Below, in pieces: positions 1-8,947 of a stretch of 51,674 nt of DNA (position 1 is its first letter; the number at the start of each line of letters is the position of its first letter). The DNA is from Runella sp. (GTDB taxonomy: Bacteria > Bacteroidota > Bacteroidia > Cytophagales > Spirosomataceae). Below the pieces are notes generated by a model. It did not search any database. It saw only the letters and a program-made list of their open reading frames with translations, and was not told where the DNA came from. The stretch covers positions 1 through 51,674 of the forward strand of contig JALQYJ010000154.1 in the NCBI GenBank assembly GCA_023254175.1, read 5' to 3'. The position numbers and the translations under genes are program-made.

Positions 1-94
<94 letters not shown>

Positions 95-107
95 TATTAA
101 AATCCCG

Positions 108-138
108 AGAGGAGCTCACAATGAGCTCCTCTTTTTTT
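108..138 (+). terminator. Terminator of the rRNA operon
   Basis: An 11-bp perfect stem (108-118 with 122-132, loop CAA) built on 'aggagctca'/'tgagctcct' is followed by seven T. It is a textbook intrinsic terminator placed just after the 5S gene. Confidence 0.9.
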
Positions 139-274
139 ATGCTTACAATATCCGCTGCTCCTAGATTAATCTCAAAAGATGCAGATTAATCTATTGAATT
201 AGACATTTTTCTACTTTTGTGATAGTAAGTATAAGTGTGAGCGATTGATAGTATAATAAAATACACCACATTTG

Positions 275-282
275 TACATTTG
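275..282 (+). promoter_or_regulatory. Bacteroidota-type -7 box for purU
   Basis: TACATTTG matches the Bacteroidota -7 consensus TAnnTTTG. It would start transcription near 289 and so excludes the in-frame TTG at 280 as the purU start. A second match, TACTTTTG at 212-219, lies upstream. No convincing -33 TTG at normal spacing is visible for either box. Confidence 0.4.
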
Positions 283-315
283 AACAAAAAATACCAATCC
301 AACTTTGACCTTCGG

Positions 316-1143
316 ATGAAGCAGATTCTCCTTATGGATGGGCCAGACCACAAAGGGCTCATCTACCAAGTCACTCATGTGCTGTACAATCACAACCAAA
401 ATATTATTAGCCAAGACGAATACGTGAGTCCATCGGGTCAGTTTTTTATGCGTACTGAATTTGAGGGAGAGGGGAATCCGAAAAGTATATTGGATGATTT
501 AACAGCTACGCTTCCCACGGGGCTTAACCTACGGCTGAATCCCAAAAAAAAGAAAGACGTGGTGTTGTTTGTGACTAAAGAGCATCATTGCCTTGGCGAG
601 TTGTTGATACGATACGCTTTTGATGAACTTGACGCAACGATTCAGGCGGTGATTAGCAACTACAACGTTCTTCAGCCGCTAGTCAGTAAGTTTGGGATTC
701 CGTTCCATTTTATTTCTCACGAACACAAGACGCGCGAAGAGCACGAAAAGGTGATTTTACGCACCCTCGAAATCTATCAGCCTGAGTATCTGGTGTTAGC
801 TAAATACATGCGCGTGCTTAATTCGGATTTTGTGAAACACTATCCCAATCGAATTGTCAATATTCACCATTCTTTTTTACCTGCCTTTATTGGGGCTAAT
901 CCGTACCGACAAGCGTACGACAGAGGCGTAAAAATCATCGGAGCTACGGCACATTTTGTGAACGATAATTTGGACGAAGGCCCCATCATCGCCCAAGATG
1001 TGAAAGAAGTAGACCATCGTTTGACGGCTTTTGATATGGCTACCCTCGGTAAAGATACCGAAAAATCAGTGTTATCGAAGGCATTGAAGCTGGTTTTCAA
1101 CGACCGTGTATTTATTCACGGTAACCGAACGATTATTTTGTAA
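316..1143 (+). CDS. purU: Formyltetrahydrofolate deformylase
   Basis: A 275-residue PurU-type enzyme that hydrolyses 10-formyl-tetrahydrofolate to formate and tetrahydrofolate, feeding formate to purine synthesis and balancing the one-carbon pool in the cytoplasm. Residues ~1-80 form an ACT domain (ILLMDGPDHKGLIYQV); ~85-275 form the formyltransferase-type fold with NIHHSFLPAFIGANPYRQA and the catalytic Asp region ATAHFVNDNLDEGPII. These carry the Asn/His/Asp triad of the hydrolase family. ATG 316 is chosen because the upstream in-frame TTG (280) lies inside the -7 box and the family starts directly with the ACT strand. Length is normal for the family (~280). It stands alone between the rRNA operon and a symporter gene. 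Confidence 0.93.
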   Translation: MKQILLMDGPDHKGLIYQVTHVLYNHNQNIISQDEYVSPSGQFFMRTEFEGEGNPKSILDDLTATLPTGLNLRLNPKKKKDVVLFVTKEHHCLGELLIRYAFDELDATIQAVISNYNVLQPLVSKFGIPFHFISHEHKTREEHEKVILRTLEIYQPEYLVLAKYMRVLNSDFVKHYPNRIVNIHHSFLPAFIGANPYRQAYDRGVKIIGATAHFVNDNLDEGPIIAQDVKEVDHRLTAFDMATLGKDTEKSVLSKALKLVFNDRVFIHGNRTIIL

Positions 1144-1242
1144 AATAGCATTAAAGCAGTATTTTTTTCTACTTTTTTGTAGACGTTTCCGTATCTTGCA
1201 CCGTATTTGACCCTAATAACAACTAACCTCCCAGCAATTAAA

Positions 1243-2856
1243 ATGCAAAAACTTCAAACCCTAGACTACTTAGTATTTCTTGTGTACTTTATCGTAGTGG
1301 CAGGCTACGGTTACTGGATTTACCAACGAAAAAAATCAGCTGAAGCAAGTACCACCGACTTCTTCCTAGCCGAAGGTTCACTGACGTGGTGGGCGATTGG
1401 TGCCTCTCTTATCGCCTCCAACATTTCGGCAGAGCAGTTTATCGGAATGTCAGGAAACGGATTTTTGATGGGACTTGCCATTTCTACTTACGAATGGATG
1501 GCGGCAGCAACGCTGCTGGTCGTGGGGATATTTTTTATGCCTATCTACCTAAAGAATAGAATTTTTACCATGCCTCAGTTTTTGAATCAACGCTACAATA
1601 CCACCGTTAGCTTGATTATGGCGATTTTCTGGTTGTTTTTGTACGTGTTGGTGAACCTAACTTCAATTTTGTTTTTAGGGGCTTTGGCAGTATCTACCAT
1701 CTCAGGAATTGACTTTACGCTTTGTATGTGGTGCTTGGCCATTTTTGCCGTTTTAATTACGGTAGGAGGGATGAAAGTAATTGGTTATACCGACGTAATT
1801 CAGGTATTTTTCTTGATTTTAGGAGGTTTGGCAACAACTTATCTTGCCATGGATTTGGTATCGCAAGAGTTTAATGCACCAGGTTTGGTAGGGGCGTTTA
1901 AAACTATGATGGAACGTTCGGAAGACCACTTCCACATGATTTTTAAGGAAGGACACCCGCAATACATGGCACTTCCAGGGCTTACCGTATTGATTGGTGG
2001 GATGTGGATTGTGAACCTCAACTATTGGGGATGTAACCAATACATTACGCAACGTGCCCTCGGTGCCGACCTCAAAACGGCTCGTGAAGGAATTTTATTT
2101 GCCGCATTTTTAAAGCTTTTGATGCCAATCATCGTGGTTTTACCAGGGATTGCCGCTTATACGTTGTACCAACACGGTTTGTTCCAAAGCGAAATGCTTG
2201 AAGGGGGAGAGCTAAACCAAGACCGTGCATATCCAGTATTACTCAACTTATTGCCAGTGGGTTTAAAAGGGCTTTCGTTCGCGGCACTAACGGCGGCGAT
2301 TGTGGCGTCATTGGCTGGAAAAGCAAACAGTATTTCGACCATTTTTACGTTGGACATTTACAAAAAATACATTGCTCCAGAAGCTGATGAGAAAAAATTG
2401 GTTTGGATGGGACGTGTGACGATTGTAGTAGCGATGGTGTTGGCTATCGTGATTTCGCCATATATGGGTATTGATAAAAAAGGAGGATTCCAATTTATTC
2501 AAGAAATGACAGGATTGGTTTCACCAGGGGTATTTGCAGCCTTCTTGTTAGGGTTCTTTTGGAAAAAGACCAACTCTGCGGGGGCTATGTTTGCGATTGT
2601 GGGTGGTTTCTTATTGGCGTTTTCAATGCACAACAACTGGCTCCCAGGCGCCGACTGGTCAACGGTTCCGTTCCTTGACCGTATGGGGATTGTGTTCCTC
2701 ATCTGTGTGGCAGTAATGATTGCCCTTGGACTTTGGAAACCAAGTGATAAAGGACTTGAAATTGATGCGTCGATGTTCCGTGTGAAAGGTACATTTGCCG
2801 TTGGAGCAGCGATTGTCGTAGTTATTGTTGCCATTCTCTACACGGTGTTCTGGTAA
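1243..2856 (+). CDS. SSS-family sodium/solute symporter (SGLT-like)
   Basis: A 537-residue inner-membrane carrier with about 14 hydrophobic segments, of the sodium:solute symporter family. It shows SGLT-branch marks: NYWGCNQYITQRALGA near residue 265, and the family signature GLSFAALTAAIVASLAGKAN near 350-370 followed by STIFTLDIYKKYI. The SGLT branch usually moves sugars (or inositol, sialic acid) with Na+; the substrate cannot be read from sequence. ATG 1243 is preferred over an upstream TTG (1207) because the family N-terminus begins with LDYLVFLVYF. A terminator hairpin follows at 2881. No sugar-catabolic gene is adjacent, so substrate inference from context is not possible. Confidence 0.88.
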   Translation: MQKLQTLDYLVFLVYFIVVAGYGYWIYQRKKSAEASTTDFFLAEGSLTWWAIGASLIASNISAEQFIGMSGNGFLMGLAISTYEWMAAATLLVVGIFFMPIYLKNRIFTMPQFLNQRYNTTVSLIMAIFWLFLYVLVNLTSILFLGALAVSTISGIDFTLCMWCLAIFAVLITVGGMKVIGYTDVIQVFFLILGGLATTYLAMDLVSQEFNAPGLVGAFKTMMERSEDHFHMIFKEGHPQYMALPGLTVLIGGMWIVNLNYWGCNQYITQRALGADLKTAREGILFAAFLKLLMPIIVVLPGIAAYTLYQHGLFQSEMLEGGELNQDRAYPVLLNLLPVGLKGLSFAALTAAIVASLAGKANSISTIFTLDIYKKYIAPEADEKKLVWMGRVTIVVAMVLAIVISPYMGIDKKGGFQFIQEMTGLVSPGVFAAFLLGFFWKKTNSAGAMFAIVGGFLLAFSMHNNWLPGADWSTVPFLDRMGIVFLICVAVMIALGLWKPSDKGLEIDASMFRVKGTFAVGAAIVVVIVAILYTVFW

Positions 2857-2880
2857 GCCAAATATTCGTTTTTTAGTAAA

Positions 2881-2917
2881 AATCCTCTGTTGGTAAGTCT
2901 AGCAGGGGATTTTTTTT
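2881..2917 (+). terminator. Terminator after symporter
   Basis: AATCCTCTG (2881-2889) pairs with CAGGGGATT (2903-2911), one G-U pair, followed by an eight-base T run from 2910. It separates the symporter from the DUF1800 gene. Confidence 0.8.
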
Positions 2918-2982
2918 ATGTGGGTACATTAAACCTATTTCCTCCGAGTGTTTCTAAGAAAAAAACAGTTCAAGGAAATAGT

Positions 2983-4419
2983 ATGGAAGCAAATTCACAC
3001 CAGCGTCAGCTTCAGCACTTTTTTTGGAGGGCAGGATTTGGGGCTTCTCCCGATGAGGTAAAAGCGGCTCTCTCTGCTCCTAAACATCGGGTTATCAAGC
3101 ATTTTATTCGAGATAGTAAAGAGGTTCATGACTTCAATGTCGTTGAGCCAATGCCCTATTTTTCATTGCGAAACGATAAACGTGCCATGAAAGTCAGTCC
3201 GATCCAAGAACTTGACGAAATCAAAGACAAGTTAAAGGCTGTAGCCGAAGAGCGTCGAGAAAGCATCAGAAATTTAAACGATGCATGGGTGGCTCGAATG
3301 GGGCAAGGAACGGGAGCTTTTCGGGAAAAAATGACCTTCTTTTGGCACAACCACTTCGCGTGTCGGAGTAGAATAGCATTGTTTGTTCAGCAGCAAAACA
3401 ATACCTTGCGCCGCCATGCCCTTGGTAAGTTTAGCGATTTGCTGATGGCTATTTCCAAAGATGCGGCCATGCTTCAATTTTTGAATAACCAACAAAACCG
3501 TAAAAAAAGCCCCAACGAAAACTTCGCCCGTGAAGTGATGGAGTTGTTTACGCTGGGGCGTGGAAATTATACCGAAACCGACGTAAAAGAAGCGGCAAGG
3601 GCGTTTACGGGCTGGGGGTTTAATGGTTCAGGCGAGTTTGCCTTTCGACAACTATTCCACGACGAAGGACCCAAAACGATTTTTGGTAAAACGGGCAACT
3701 TCACGGGAGAAGATGTAGTTGATATGCTACTTTCCAACCCCAAAACGGCTCAGTTTATTTCTGCGAAACTGTACCGCTATTTTGTTAATCAAAAAGTAAA
3801 TCCCGAGCACGTCGAAGCACTGACAAATCGCTTTTTACGCACTGATGGTGACATTTCGGAAGTGATGGAGTATGTATTTACGCAGGACTGGTTTTACGCC
3901 CCTACCAATATTGGAGCGCAAATAAAATCGCCCGTAGAATTACTAGCGGGAATGCAGCGGACGCTTCAGATGGATTTTGTGGATAAAACCCCTGTTTTGT
4001 ATGCTCAAAAGCTATTGGGACAAACGTTGTTTAATCCCCCCAACGTGGCGGGCTGGCCTTCGGGAACGGCCTGGATTGATAGCTCAAGTTTGCTGACACG
4101 AATGCAGCTGCCAAAAGTACTTTTTCGCAACGAAATGCTAGCGGCAAGTGTAAAAAAAAGTGGAGATGCGAACGAAGAAGCGGTGAAGCGGAAAAATAAA
4201 TTTGAGGTAACGATGAATTGGGAAAAGTTTTCTTCCTTTTTTGACTCTTTTTCTGAACAAGAACTTACCGAAGCGCTGGCATCACATTTGATACAAGTAC
4301 CTATTAACAGCTCTTTATTACAACAAATTGATAAACAAGGAAGTGCGTCAAGTCGTGTCGAACGAGTGAAACAGCTGACGGTAGCGCTGATGTCAATTCC
4401 TGAGTATCAAGTATGTTAA
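2983..4419 (+). CDS. DUF1800 domain protein
   Basis: A 478-residue protein of the DUF1800 family. Visible family features are RQLQHFFWRAGFGASPDEV at the N-terminus, the conserved FWHNHFA block near 120, NENFAREVMELFTLG near 180 and the C-terminal FNPPNVAGWPSG near 350. The biochemical function is unknown; the family is widespread in Bacteroidota and Planctomycetes and is nearly always paired with a DUF1501 gene, as here (27-bp gap). ATG 2983 is chosen: an earlier in-frame TTG lies in the preceding terminator, and a purine-rich 'aaggaaat' stands before 2983. No clear signal peptide is visible. The pair is probably exported or envelope-linked, judged from the Tat signal of its partner. Confidence 0.88.
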   Translation: MEANSHQRQLQHFFWRAGFGASPDEVKAALSAPKHRVIKHFIRDSKEVHDFNVVEPMPYFSLRNDKRAMKVSPIQELDEIKDKLKAVAEERRESIRNLNDAWVARMGQGTGAFREKMTFFWHNHFACRSRIALFVQQQNNTLRRHALGKFSDLLMAISKDAAMLQFLNNQQNRKKSPNENFAREVMELFTLGRGNYTETDVKEAARAFTGWGFNGSGEFAFRQLFHDEGPKTIFGKTGNFTGEDVVDMLLSNPKTAQFISAKLYRYFVNQKVNPEHVEALTNRFLRTDGDISEVMEYVFTQDWFYAPTNIGAQIKSPVELLAGMQRTLQMDFVDKTPVLYAQKLLGQTLFNPPNVAGWPSGTAWIDSSSLLTRMQLPKVLFRNEMLAASVKKSGDANEEAVKRKNKFEVTMNWEKFSSFFDSFSEQELTEALASHLIQVPINSSLLQQIDKQGSASSRVERVKQLTVALMSIPEYQVC

Positions 4420-4446
4420 ACACACTACCTAACTACTACTAGCACC

Positions 4447-5658
4447 ATGAAACGCCGTGAATTTTTAAGAAATACGACTTTTACAACCGCAGGCTCGTTA
4501 TTAGTCCCTCAGTTTTTGAAAGCCTACGAAACGCAGTATTCCGCACCTTCTACGCTCAACGAAAAAGTGGTCGTTATCATCCAATTATCAGGAGGGAACG
4601 ACGGACTCAATACAGTGGTGCCGTTTCGGAATGATATTTATTACCGCGAACGGCCGTCTATCGCCATAAAATCAACGAATGTACTACGCCTAAACGATGA
4701 CATTGGGCTGAATCCTGCCCTTGAAACAATCAAAGAACTATACGACAATGGGTTGGTTTCGATTATCAATAATGTAGGCTATCCCAACCCTGACCGCTCG
4801 CATTTTCGCTCGATGGATATTTGGCAAACGGGAAGCAGCGCCAGCGAGTATCTGTCAACGGGCTGGATTGGGCGTTATTTAGATGCACAATGTGCGGGTC
4901 AAAGTGTCAAAATCGCTCCGCACCAAGCCCTCGAAATCGATGATACGTTGAGCTTGGTGTTGAAAGGGAAAAATTTGAACGGATTAGCACTTCAAAATCC
5001 TGAAAAGCTATTTTCCCAAACCCAAAGCGGTTTTGTAAAGGCTAATTCAAAACTAGCCCCTGCTGATGACCACGAAAATGTGGCGTATCTGTACAAAACC
5101 TTGGCAGAAACCGTGTCGTCGGCGGAGTATGTGTATAACAAAGCAAAAATACACAAGTCGAGCAAAATGTACCCTACGACCGAGTTGGGTAAAAGCCTAA
5201 AAACCATTGCGGAACTGATTACCTCGGGTGTAAGTACGCGGGTGTATTACGTATCGCTATCGGGTTTTGATACGCACATTCGTCAAAACGACCAACAAGA
5301 CCGCCTTTTGCGTCAATACGCCGAAGCGGTAGGTGTGTTTGTGGATGATTTAAAGTCAACTAACCGCCTTGACGATGTGATGATTATGACTTTCAGTGAG
5401 TTTGGGCGTCGCGTCAAACAAAATGCTTCAAATGGAACCGACCACGGTACGGCCAACAACGTATTTGTCATTGGAGGCCCACACCGTACCACACCCATCC
5501 TTTCAGAAGCCCCTGATTTGACGGATTTAGACAATGGTGACCTCAAATACAAAATAGATTTTCGTCAAATATACGCTTCCCTACTTGATAATTGGCTCAA
5601 AGCTGATTCACGTTTGGTACTTGGCCAGGCGTTTGAGCCTGTACGGTTGTTTGGATAG
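4447..5658 (+). CDS. DUF1501 domain protein with Tat signal
   Basis: A 403-residue DUF1501 protein, sulfatase-superfamily-like in fold according to family knowledge. The N-terminus MKRREFLRNTTFTTAGSLLV is a twin-arginine signal (RREFL plus hydrophobic stretch), so folded export is expected. Conserved blocks include IIQLSGGNDGLNTVVP (~40-55), NPDRSHFRSMDIWQTG (~115-130), LSGFDTHIRQNDQQ (~270) and MIMTFSEFGRRVKQNASNGTDHGTANN (~310-340), the last two carrying Asp/His residues suited to metal binding. It follows the DUF1800 gene by 27 bp and is surely co-transcribed. Substrate unknown. Confidence 0.9.
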   Translation: MKRREFLRNTTFTTAGSLLVPQFLKAYETQYSAPSTLNEKVVVIIQLSGGNDGLNTVVPFRNDIYYRERPSIAIKSTNVLRLNDDIGLNPALETIKELYDNGLVSIINNVGYPNPDRSHFRSMDIWQTGSSASEYLSTGWIGRYLDAQCAGQSVKIAPHQALEIDDTLSLVLKGKNLNGLALQNPEKLFSQTQSGFVKANSKLAPADDHENVAYLYKTLAETVSSAEYVYNKAKIHKSSKMYPTTELGKSLKTIAELITSGVSTRVYYVSLSGFDTHIRQNDQQDRLLRQYAEAVGVFVDDLKSTNRLDDVMIMTFSEFGRRVKQNASNGTDHGTANNVFVIGGPHRTTPILSEAPDLTDLDNGDLKYKIDFRQIYASLLDNWLKADSRLVLGQAFEPVRLFG

Positions 5659-5752
5659 GGTAACGCCTCTTACATCACTATGACAGCTACATTGATATGT
5701 GTATTATTGCTTGCTAGAAATAGCCTGCTCTCGAATACCATAATCAGTAAAA

Positions 5753-5793
5753 GCCCCAAAGTGCGATTAACTTGCTTAGCCGTACTTTGGGGC
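5753..5793 (-). terminator. Terminator for the M3 peptidase gene
   Basis: GCCCCAAAGT (5753-5762) pairs perfectly with ACTTTGGGGC (5784-5793). Read on the minus strand the hairpin is followed by CTTTTAC, fitting the M3 peptidase gene that ends at 5839. It may also stop reading from the DUF1501 gene. Confidence 0.7.
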
Positions 5794-5838
5794 AACTCTT
5801 ATTTCTTATTTGGCTTATTCACCAATTCGTCATTTGAT

Positions 5839-7956
5839 TTAATTTGCTTCTCTCAGCAATCCACGGCGACGAAGAAGCGGTTTGATGTCAGGTTCGGCGC
5901 CACGGAAATTGCGATAGAGTTTCATCGGTTCGTCGGTTCCACCGCGTTCTAGCACGTTTTTGCGGAACGATTGGGCTGATTTTTGATCGAATAAGCCTTT
6001 TTGTTTAAATACTTCAAAGGCATCGGCATCCAGTACCGCCGACCAAATGTAGCTGTAATAACCCGCAGAATACCCGCCCGCAAAAATGTGCTGGAAATAA
6101 GTAGTACGGTAACGAGGAGGAATGTGCGAAATCAATCCAATTTTATTCATGGCCGCTTTTTCAAACGCCAATACGTCGGTAGGAGCTTGGTCAGCTTTGA
6201 GGGTATGATAGCTCATGTCCAACAGTGATGCCGCTAGGTATTCGCTTGTTAGAAACCCTTGGTTGAACAAGCTGCTTTTTTCCATTTTGTCGATAAGCAC
6301 ATCAGGAATAACCGCACTTGTTTTGTAATGTTTGGCGTACAGCTTTAGCATTTCAGGCTCGGTCGCCCAGTTTTCCATGATTTGAGATGGTAATTCCACA
6401 AAATCACGAGGAACCGAAGTGCCTGACAAACTACCGTACGTCACATTGGAAAGCAATCCGTGAAGTGCGTGCCCAAATTCGTGGAAAAACGTACGCGTTT
6501 CGTCTAAGCTTAAGAGGGCTGGGGTATCGCCCGCAGGACGAGAAAAATTACAAACAATAGAAACGACGGGAGCTGAGCGTTTGTCATTTTCGATTTCTTG
6601 CTTGCGGTAGCTCGTCATCCAAGCACCGCCGCGCTTGCTTGCCCGCGGGTGAAAATCCATATAAATCACCCCAACGTGTTGGCCATTGGCCTCTTTTACT
6701 TCAAACGCTTCCGCTTCTTCGTGGTAAACAGGGATATCAGTGCGGCGTTCAAACGTTAGGCCGTATAGTTTTTTGCACAACGTAAAAATTCCTTGACGTA
6801 CACCTTCTAACGGAAAATAGGGGCGAAGTTCTTCTTCGTTAAGGTCGTATTTCTGTTTGCGAAGCTTTTCGGCGTAGTAGCGCCAATCCCAGCTTTCTAA
6901 TTTTTCGTTTTTACCTTCTTTGTCCATCAATGTCTGTAATTCCGAGGCTTCCTGCTGAGTGACTGGGACGGTAGCGGTCCAAAGTTGGTTTAGAAAATCA
7001 CTCACTTTGGCAGGTGTTTTCGACATACTTTCTTCCAGCACGTAAGCCGCATGGTTTTCATAACCCAACAGCGCTGCTTTTTCGGCCCGTAGTGACACAA
7101 TTTTAGACATAATGGCCTTGTTGTCGGAGGCGTCGTTGTGGTTACAGCGTTCCAAATACGCCTTGAAGATTTGCTCGCGAAGGGCGCGGTTGTCGGCGTA
7201 TTGCAAAAAGGGCATGATGCTCGGGTTTTGTAATGTAAATACCCATTTTCCTTCGAGTTTACGTTTTTTTGCGTCTTCGGCCGCAGTGGCTATGAGCGAT
7301 GAAGGCAAGCCACTCAAATCTTCTCTTTTATCAATAACCAGTTTATACCCGTTGGTTTCAGACAAAATATTTTGTCCAAATTTGAGCGTCAACAACGATG
7401 ATTCCTCGTTGATTTTACGCAAACGTGCTTGTTTGTCGGCAGGTAAGGCAGCCCCGCTTCGTACAAACCCTTTGTAGGTTTTTTCGAGCAAGGTAAGCTG
7501 TTCGGTGGTCATTTTTAGCTGATTACGTTGGTCATAAACGGCTTTGACACGTTTGAACAACTCGGCATTGAGCTGAATGTCGTCGCGGTGCTTCGAGAGT
7601 TGGGGCGAAAGTATTTGGGCAATTTTTTGGAGCGCATCGCTGGTATTGGCGCTGTTGTAGTTGTAAAATACGGCACCCACTCGGTCGAGCAAATCTCCGC
7701 TATTTTCCAGTGCTAAAATGGTATTTGCAAACGTGGGAGCTGCTTTCTGGGCGGTAATAGCGGCAATTTCGGCCGTTTGTTGTTTGATTCCTTCCACAAA
7801 CGCGGGTTCAAAATGCTCGTTTTTGATAAGGTGGAAAGGTGGTACACCGAAAGGGGTTTTGTAGGTGTCAAAAAATGGGTTTTGGGCCATGATGTTGGTG
7901 GCAAAGCAAATGCTCACTAAGTTAATAAAAAGCGTTTTACGAATGAATAGTTTCAT
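5839..7956 (-). CDS. M3 family metallopeptidase (Dcp/oligopeptidase type), exported
   Basis: A 705-residue zinc peptidase of family M3. The zinc site FFHEFGHALHGLLS (HEFGH near residue 490) and the downstream conserved VPRDFVELPSQIMENW give two His ligands, the catalytic Glu and the third ligand region. The C-terminal FAGGYSAGYYSYIWS is typical of the peptidyl-dipeptidase Dcp/OpdA branch, which trims oligopeptides. The N-terminus MKLFIRKTLFINLVSICFA followed by TNIMAQ is a Sec signal peptide, so the enzyme should act in the periplasm. ATG 7956 is chosen over codons further upstream because it opens this signal. It converges on the DUF1501 gene. Confidence 0.9.
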   Translation of the reverse strand: MKLFIRKTLFINLVSICFATNIMAQNPFFDTYKTPFGVPPFHLIKNEHFEPAFVEGIKQQTAEIAAITAQKAAPTFANTILALENSGDLLDRVGAVFYNYNSANTSDALQKIAQILSPQLSKHRDDIQLNAELFKRVKAVYDQRNQLKMTTEQLTLLEKTYKGFVRSGAALPADKQARLRKINEESSLLTLKFGQNILSETNGYKLVIDKREDLSGLPSSLIATAAEDAKKRKLEGKWVFTLQNPSIMPFLQYADNRALREQIFKAYLERCNHNDASDNKAIMSKIVSLRAEKAALLGYENHAAYVLEESMSKTPAKVSDFLNQLWTATVPVTQQEASELQTLMDKEGKNEKLESWDWRYYAEKLRKQKYDLNEEELRPYFPLEGVRQGIFTLCKKLYGLTFERRTDIPVYHEEAEAFEVKEANGQHVGVIYMDFHPRASKRGGAWMTSYRKQEIENDKRSAPVVSIVCNFSRPAGDTPALLSLDETRTFFHEFGHALHGLLSNVTYGSLSGTSVPRDFVELPSQIMENWATEPEMLKLYAKHYKTSAVIPDVLIDKMEKSSLFNQGFLTSEYLAASLLDMSYHTLKADQAPTDVLAFEKAAMNKIGLISHIPPRYRTTYFQHIFAGGYSAGYYSYIWSAVLDADAFEVFKQKGLFDQKSAQSFRKNVLERGGTDEPMKLYRNFRGAEPDIKPLLRRRGLLREAN

Positions 7957-8361
7957 AGTAAAGGTGCTAATGAAGTTGGTTGATAAACTCAAAGGTACAT
8001 CTTGTACGCTGTATTTGCCAAGCGCTAAGCCAGTCTTTGTAGTGATTTAGTAAGGGATGGAGAAAGTAGAGAAAATAGAAGCTGTTCTTTTTGTAAAAGG
8101 CATTAAAACACCGCCAATGTATTACAAAAGCGGTGTAAGCACTACCATTCTATTTATTTATAAACGTCCAAAGTTACATCCGTTTACGGATGCTGACAAC
8201 AGAAACTCGTTAGAGGGGCAGTATTTATGGACAGAAATGCAAATTTTCTCGTAAACCCGCCTTTTTACAACCCCATCAGTTCCTGAAAGGAACTGATGAA
8301 TGCGCAAAAATTTGGAGGGGGAAGCTTATCTTCGACAAGTTTGAGGCGATTGAGCATAACG
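7957..8361. other. Intergenic stretch with hairpins
   Basis: No credible gene. It should contain the promoter of the M3 peptidase gene (minus strand). Two hairpins are visible: ACACCGC (8108-8114)/GCGGTGT (8130-8136), and the strong one at 8274-8298. A short open frame at 8057-8254 has no recognisable features. Confidence 0.5.
8274..8298. repeat. 11-bp perfect hairpin
   Basis: CATCAGTTCCT (8274-8284) and AGGAACTGATG (8288-8298) form a perfect 11-bp stem with a 3-base loop. Neither side has a T run, so it is not an ordinary intrinsic terminator. It stands 64 bp before the decayed permease tail. Confidence 0.6.
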
Positions 8362-8442
8362 GGGTGGGCTATTGGCGCAATTGTGTACTATGTCACGAGA
8401 GCGGTGTTGGCCAATCCTGTCAAGTCTCTTCGAACAGAATAA
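8362..8442 (+). pseudogene. C-terminal remnant of an FtsX/MacB-type ABC permease (first)
   Basis: Reading from TGG 8365 gives WAIGAIVYYVTRAVLANPVK then SLRTE and a stop at 8440-8442. This is the standard end of Bacteroidota FtsX-like permeases (last membrane segment, then ANPVKSLRTE). No start codon or upstream membrane domain is present; the frame is closed just upstream. It is therefore the last ~26 codons of a gene whose remainder (normally ~800 residues) is gone. Family match is from memory of the consensus. Confidence 0.7.
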
Positions 8443-8498
8443 GTTCCAACCTTTTTGTGGGAAAAGGCGTCATAGCTTTAAATAAATAGTTATAGCTT

Positions 8499-8720
8499 AT
8501 GAAAAAAGGAATGTTTGTGGCGCTACTGCTTGCAGGATTGGTAGGCTGCCAAAAAGAAGAAATAACAAGCGAGTGTGTTGAAAAGCCGGATAACGGAATG
8601 ATGTGCACGGCACAGTACGACCCCGTTTGTGGATGCAACGGTAAGACCTACGGAAATGCCTGCGAAGCCACGCGCGTTGGGATTAGTTTCACCAAAGGCG
8701 AATGCAGAAAAAAAAACTAA
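8499..8720 (+). CDS. Kazal-type inhibitor domain lipoprotein
   Basis: A 73-residue lipoprotein. [17 protein letters not shown] gives a short signal with lipobox LVGC (Cys at 17), so the mature protein is membrane-anchored. The rest matches the Kazal serine-protease-inhibitor pattern: C...C, then [19 protein letters not shown], then the closing Cys in KGEC. Six cysteines beyond the lipid-bearing one fit three disulfides. Kazal domains block serine proteases by a loop inserted in the active site; the target here is unknown. It is bracketed by two decayed permease tails, so it survives inside a degraded neighbourhood. Confidence 0.85.
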   Translation: MKKGMFVALLLAGLVGCQKEEITSECVEKPDNGMMCTAQYDPVCGCNGKTYGNACEATRVGISFTKGECRKKN

Positions 8721-8721
8721 T

Positions 8722-8883
8722 ATGAACAATTGGCTTCAAAGCTATCCCTATCGGGTCGAAATGAGCTGGACGTCCTTTGCTTTTGTGGCAGGAAGCTTCG
8801 AAATTGTCATTATTCTTCTAGTAAGTACACAAATCATAAAAGATTCATTATCAAGTCCTACGCGTTCGATAAAAGTCGAATAA
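8722..8883 (+). pseudogene. C-terminal remnant of an FtsX/MacB-type ABC permease (second)
   Basis: Codons from ATG 8722 read MNNWLQSYPYRVEMSW, then a hydrophobic segment and end IIKDSLSSPTRSIKVE. This is the usual last ~53 residues of FtsX-like permeases: amphipathic WL..F.YR..ISW, final membrane helix, then NPV.SLR.E. The large N-terminal part and periplasmic domain are missing. It begins one base after the Kazal gene stops, so it may still be translated as a leftover peptide, but it cannot act as a transporter alone. Confidence 0.7.
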
Positions 8884-8947
8884 TAAACTTTTACATTTCG
8901 TTTACATTCTTTTACGGGAAAAATTTAGAAGATTTTGTAGGTGGGAA

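Noticed and set aside
280-316. A TTG start at 280 extending PurU by 12 residues.
   Set aside because: It lies inside the TACATTTG -7 box, and the family begins at the ACT strand encoded from ATG 316.
5680-5952. A 90-codon plus-strand frame after the DUF1501 gene.
   Set aside because: It covers the M3 terminator hairpin and the 3' end of the M3 peptidase gene on the other strand.
8057-8254. A 65-codon frame downstream of the M3 peptidase promoter region.
   Set aside because: No signal, domain or promoter; the composition is not convincing and it contains a hairpin arm.
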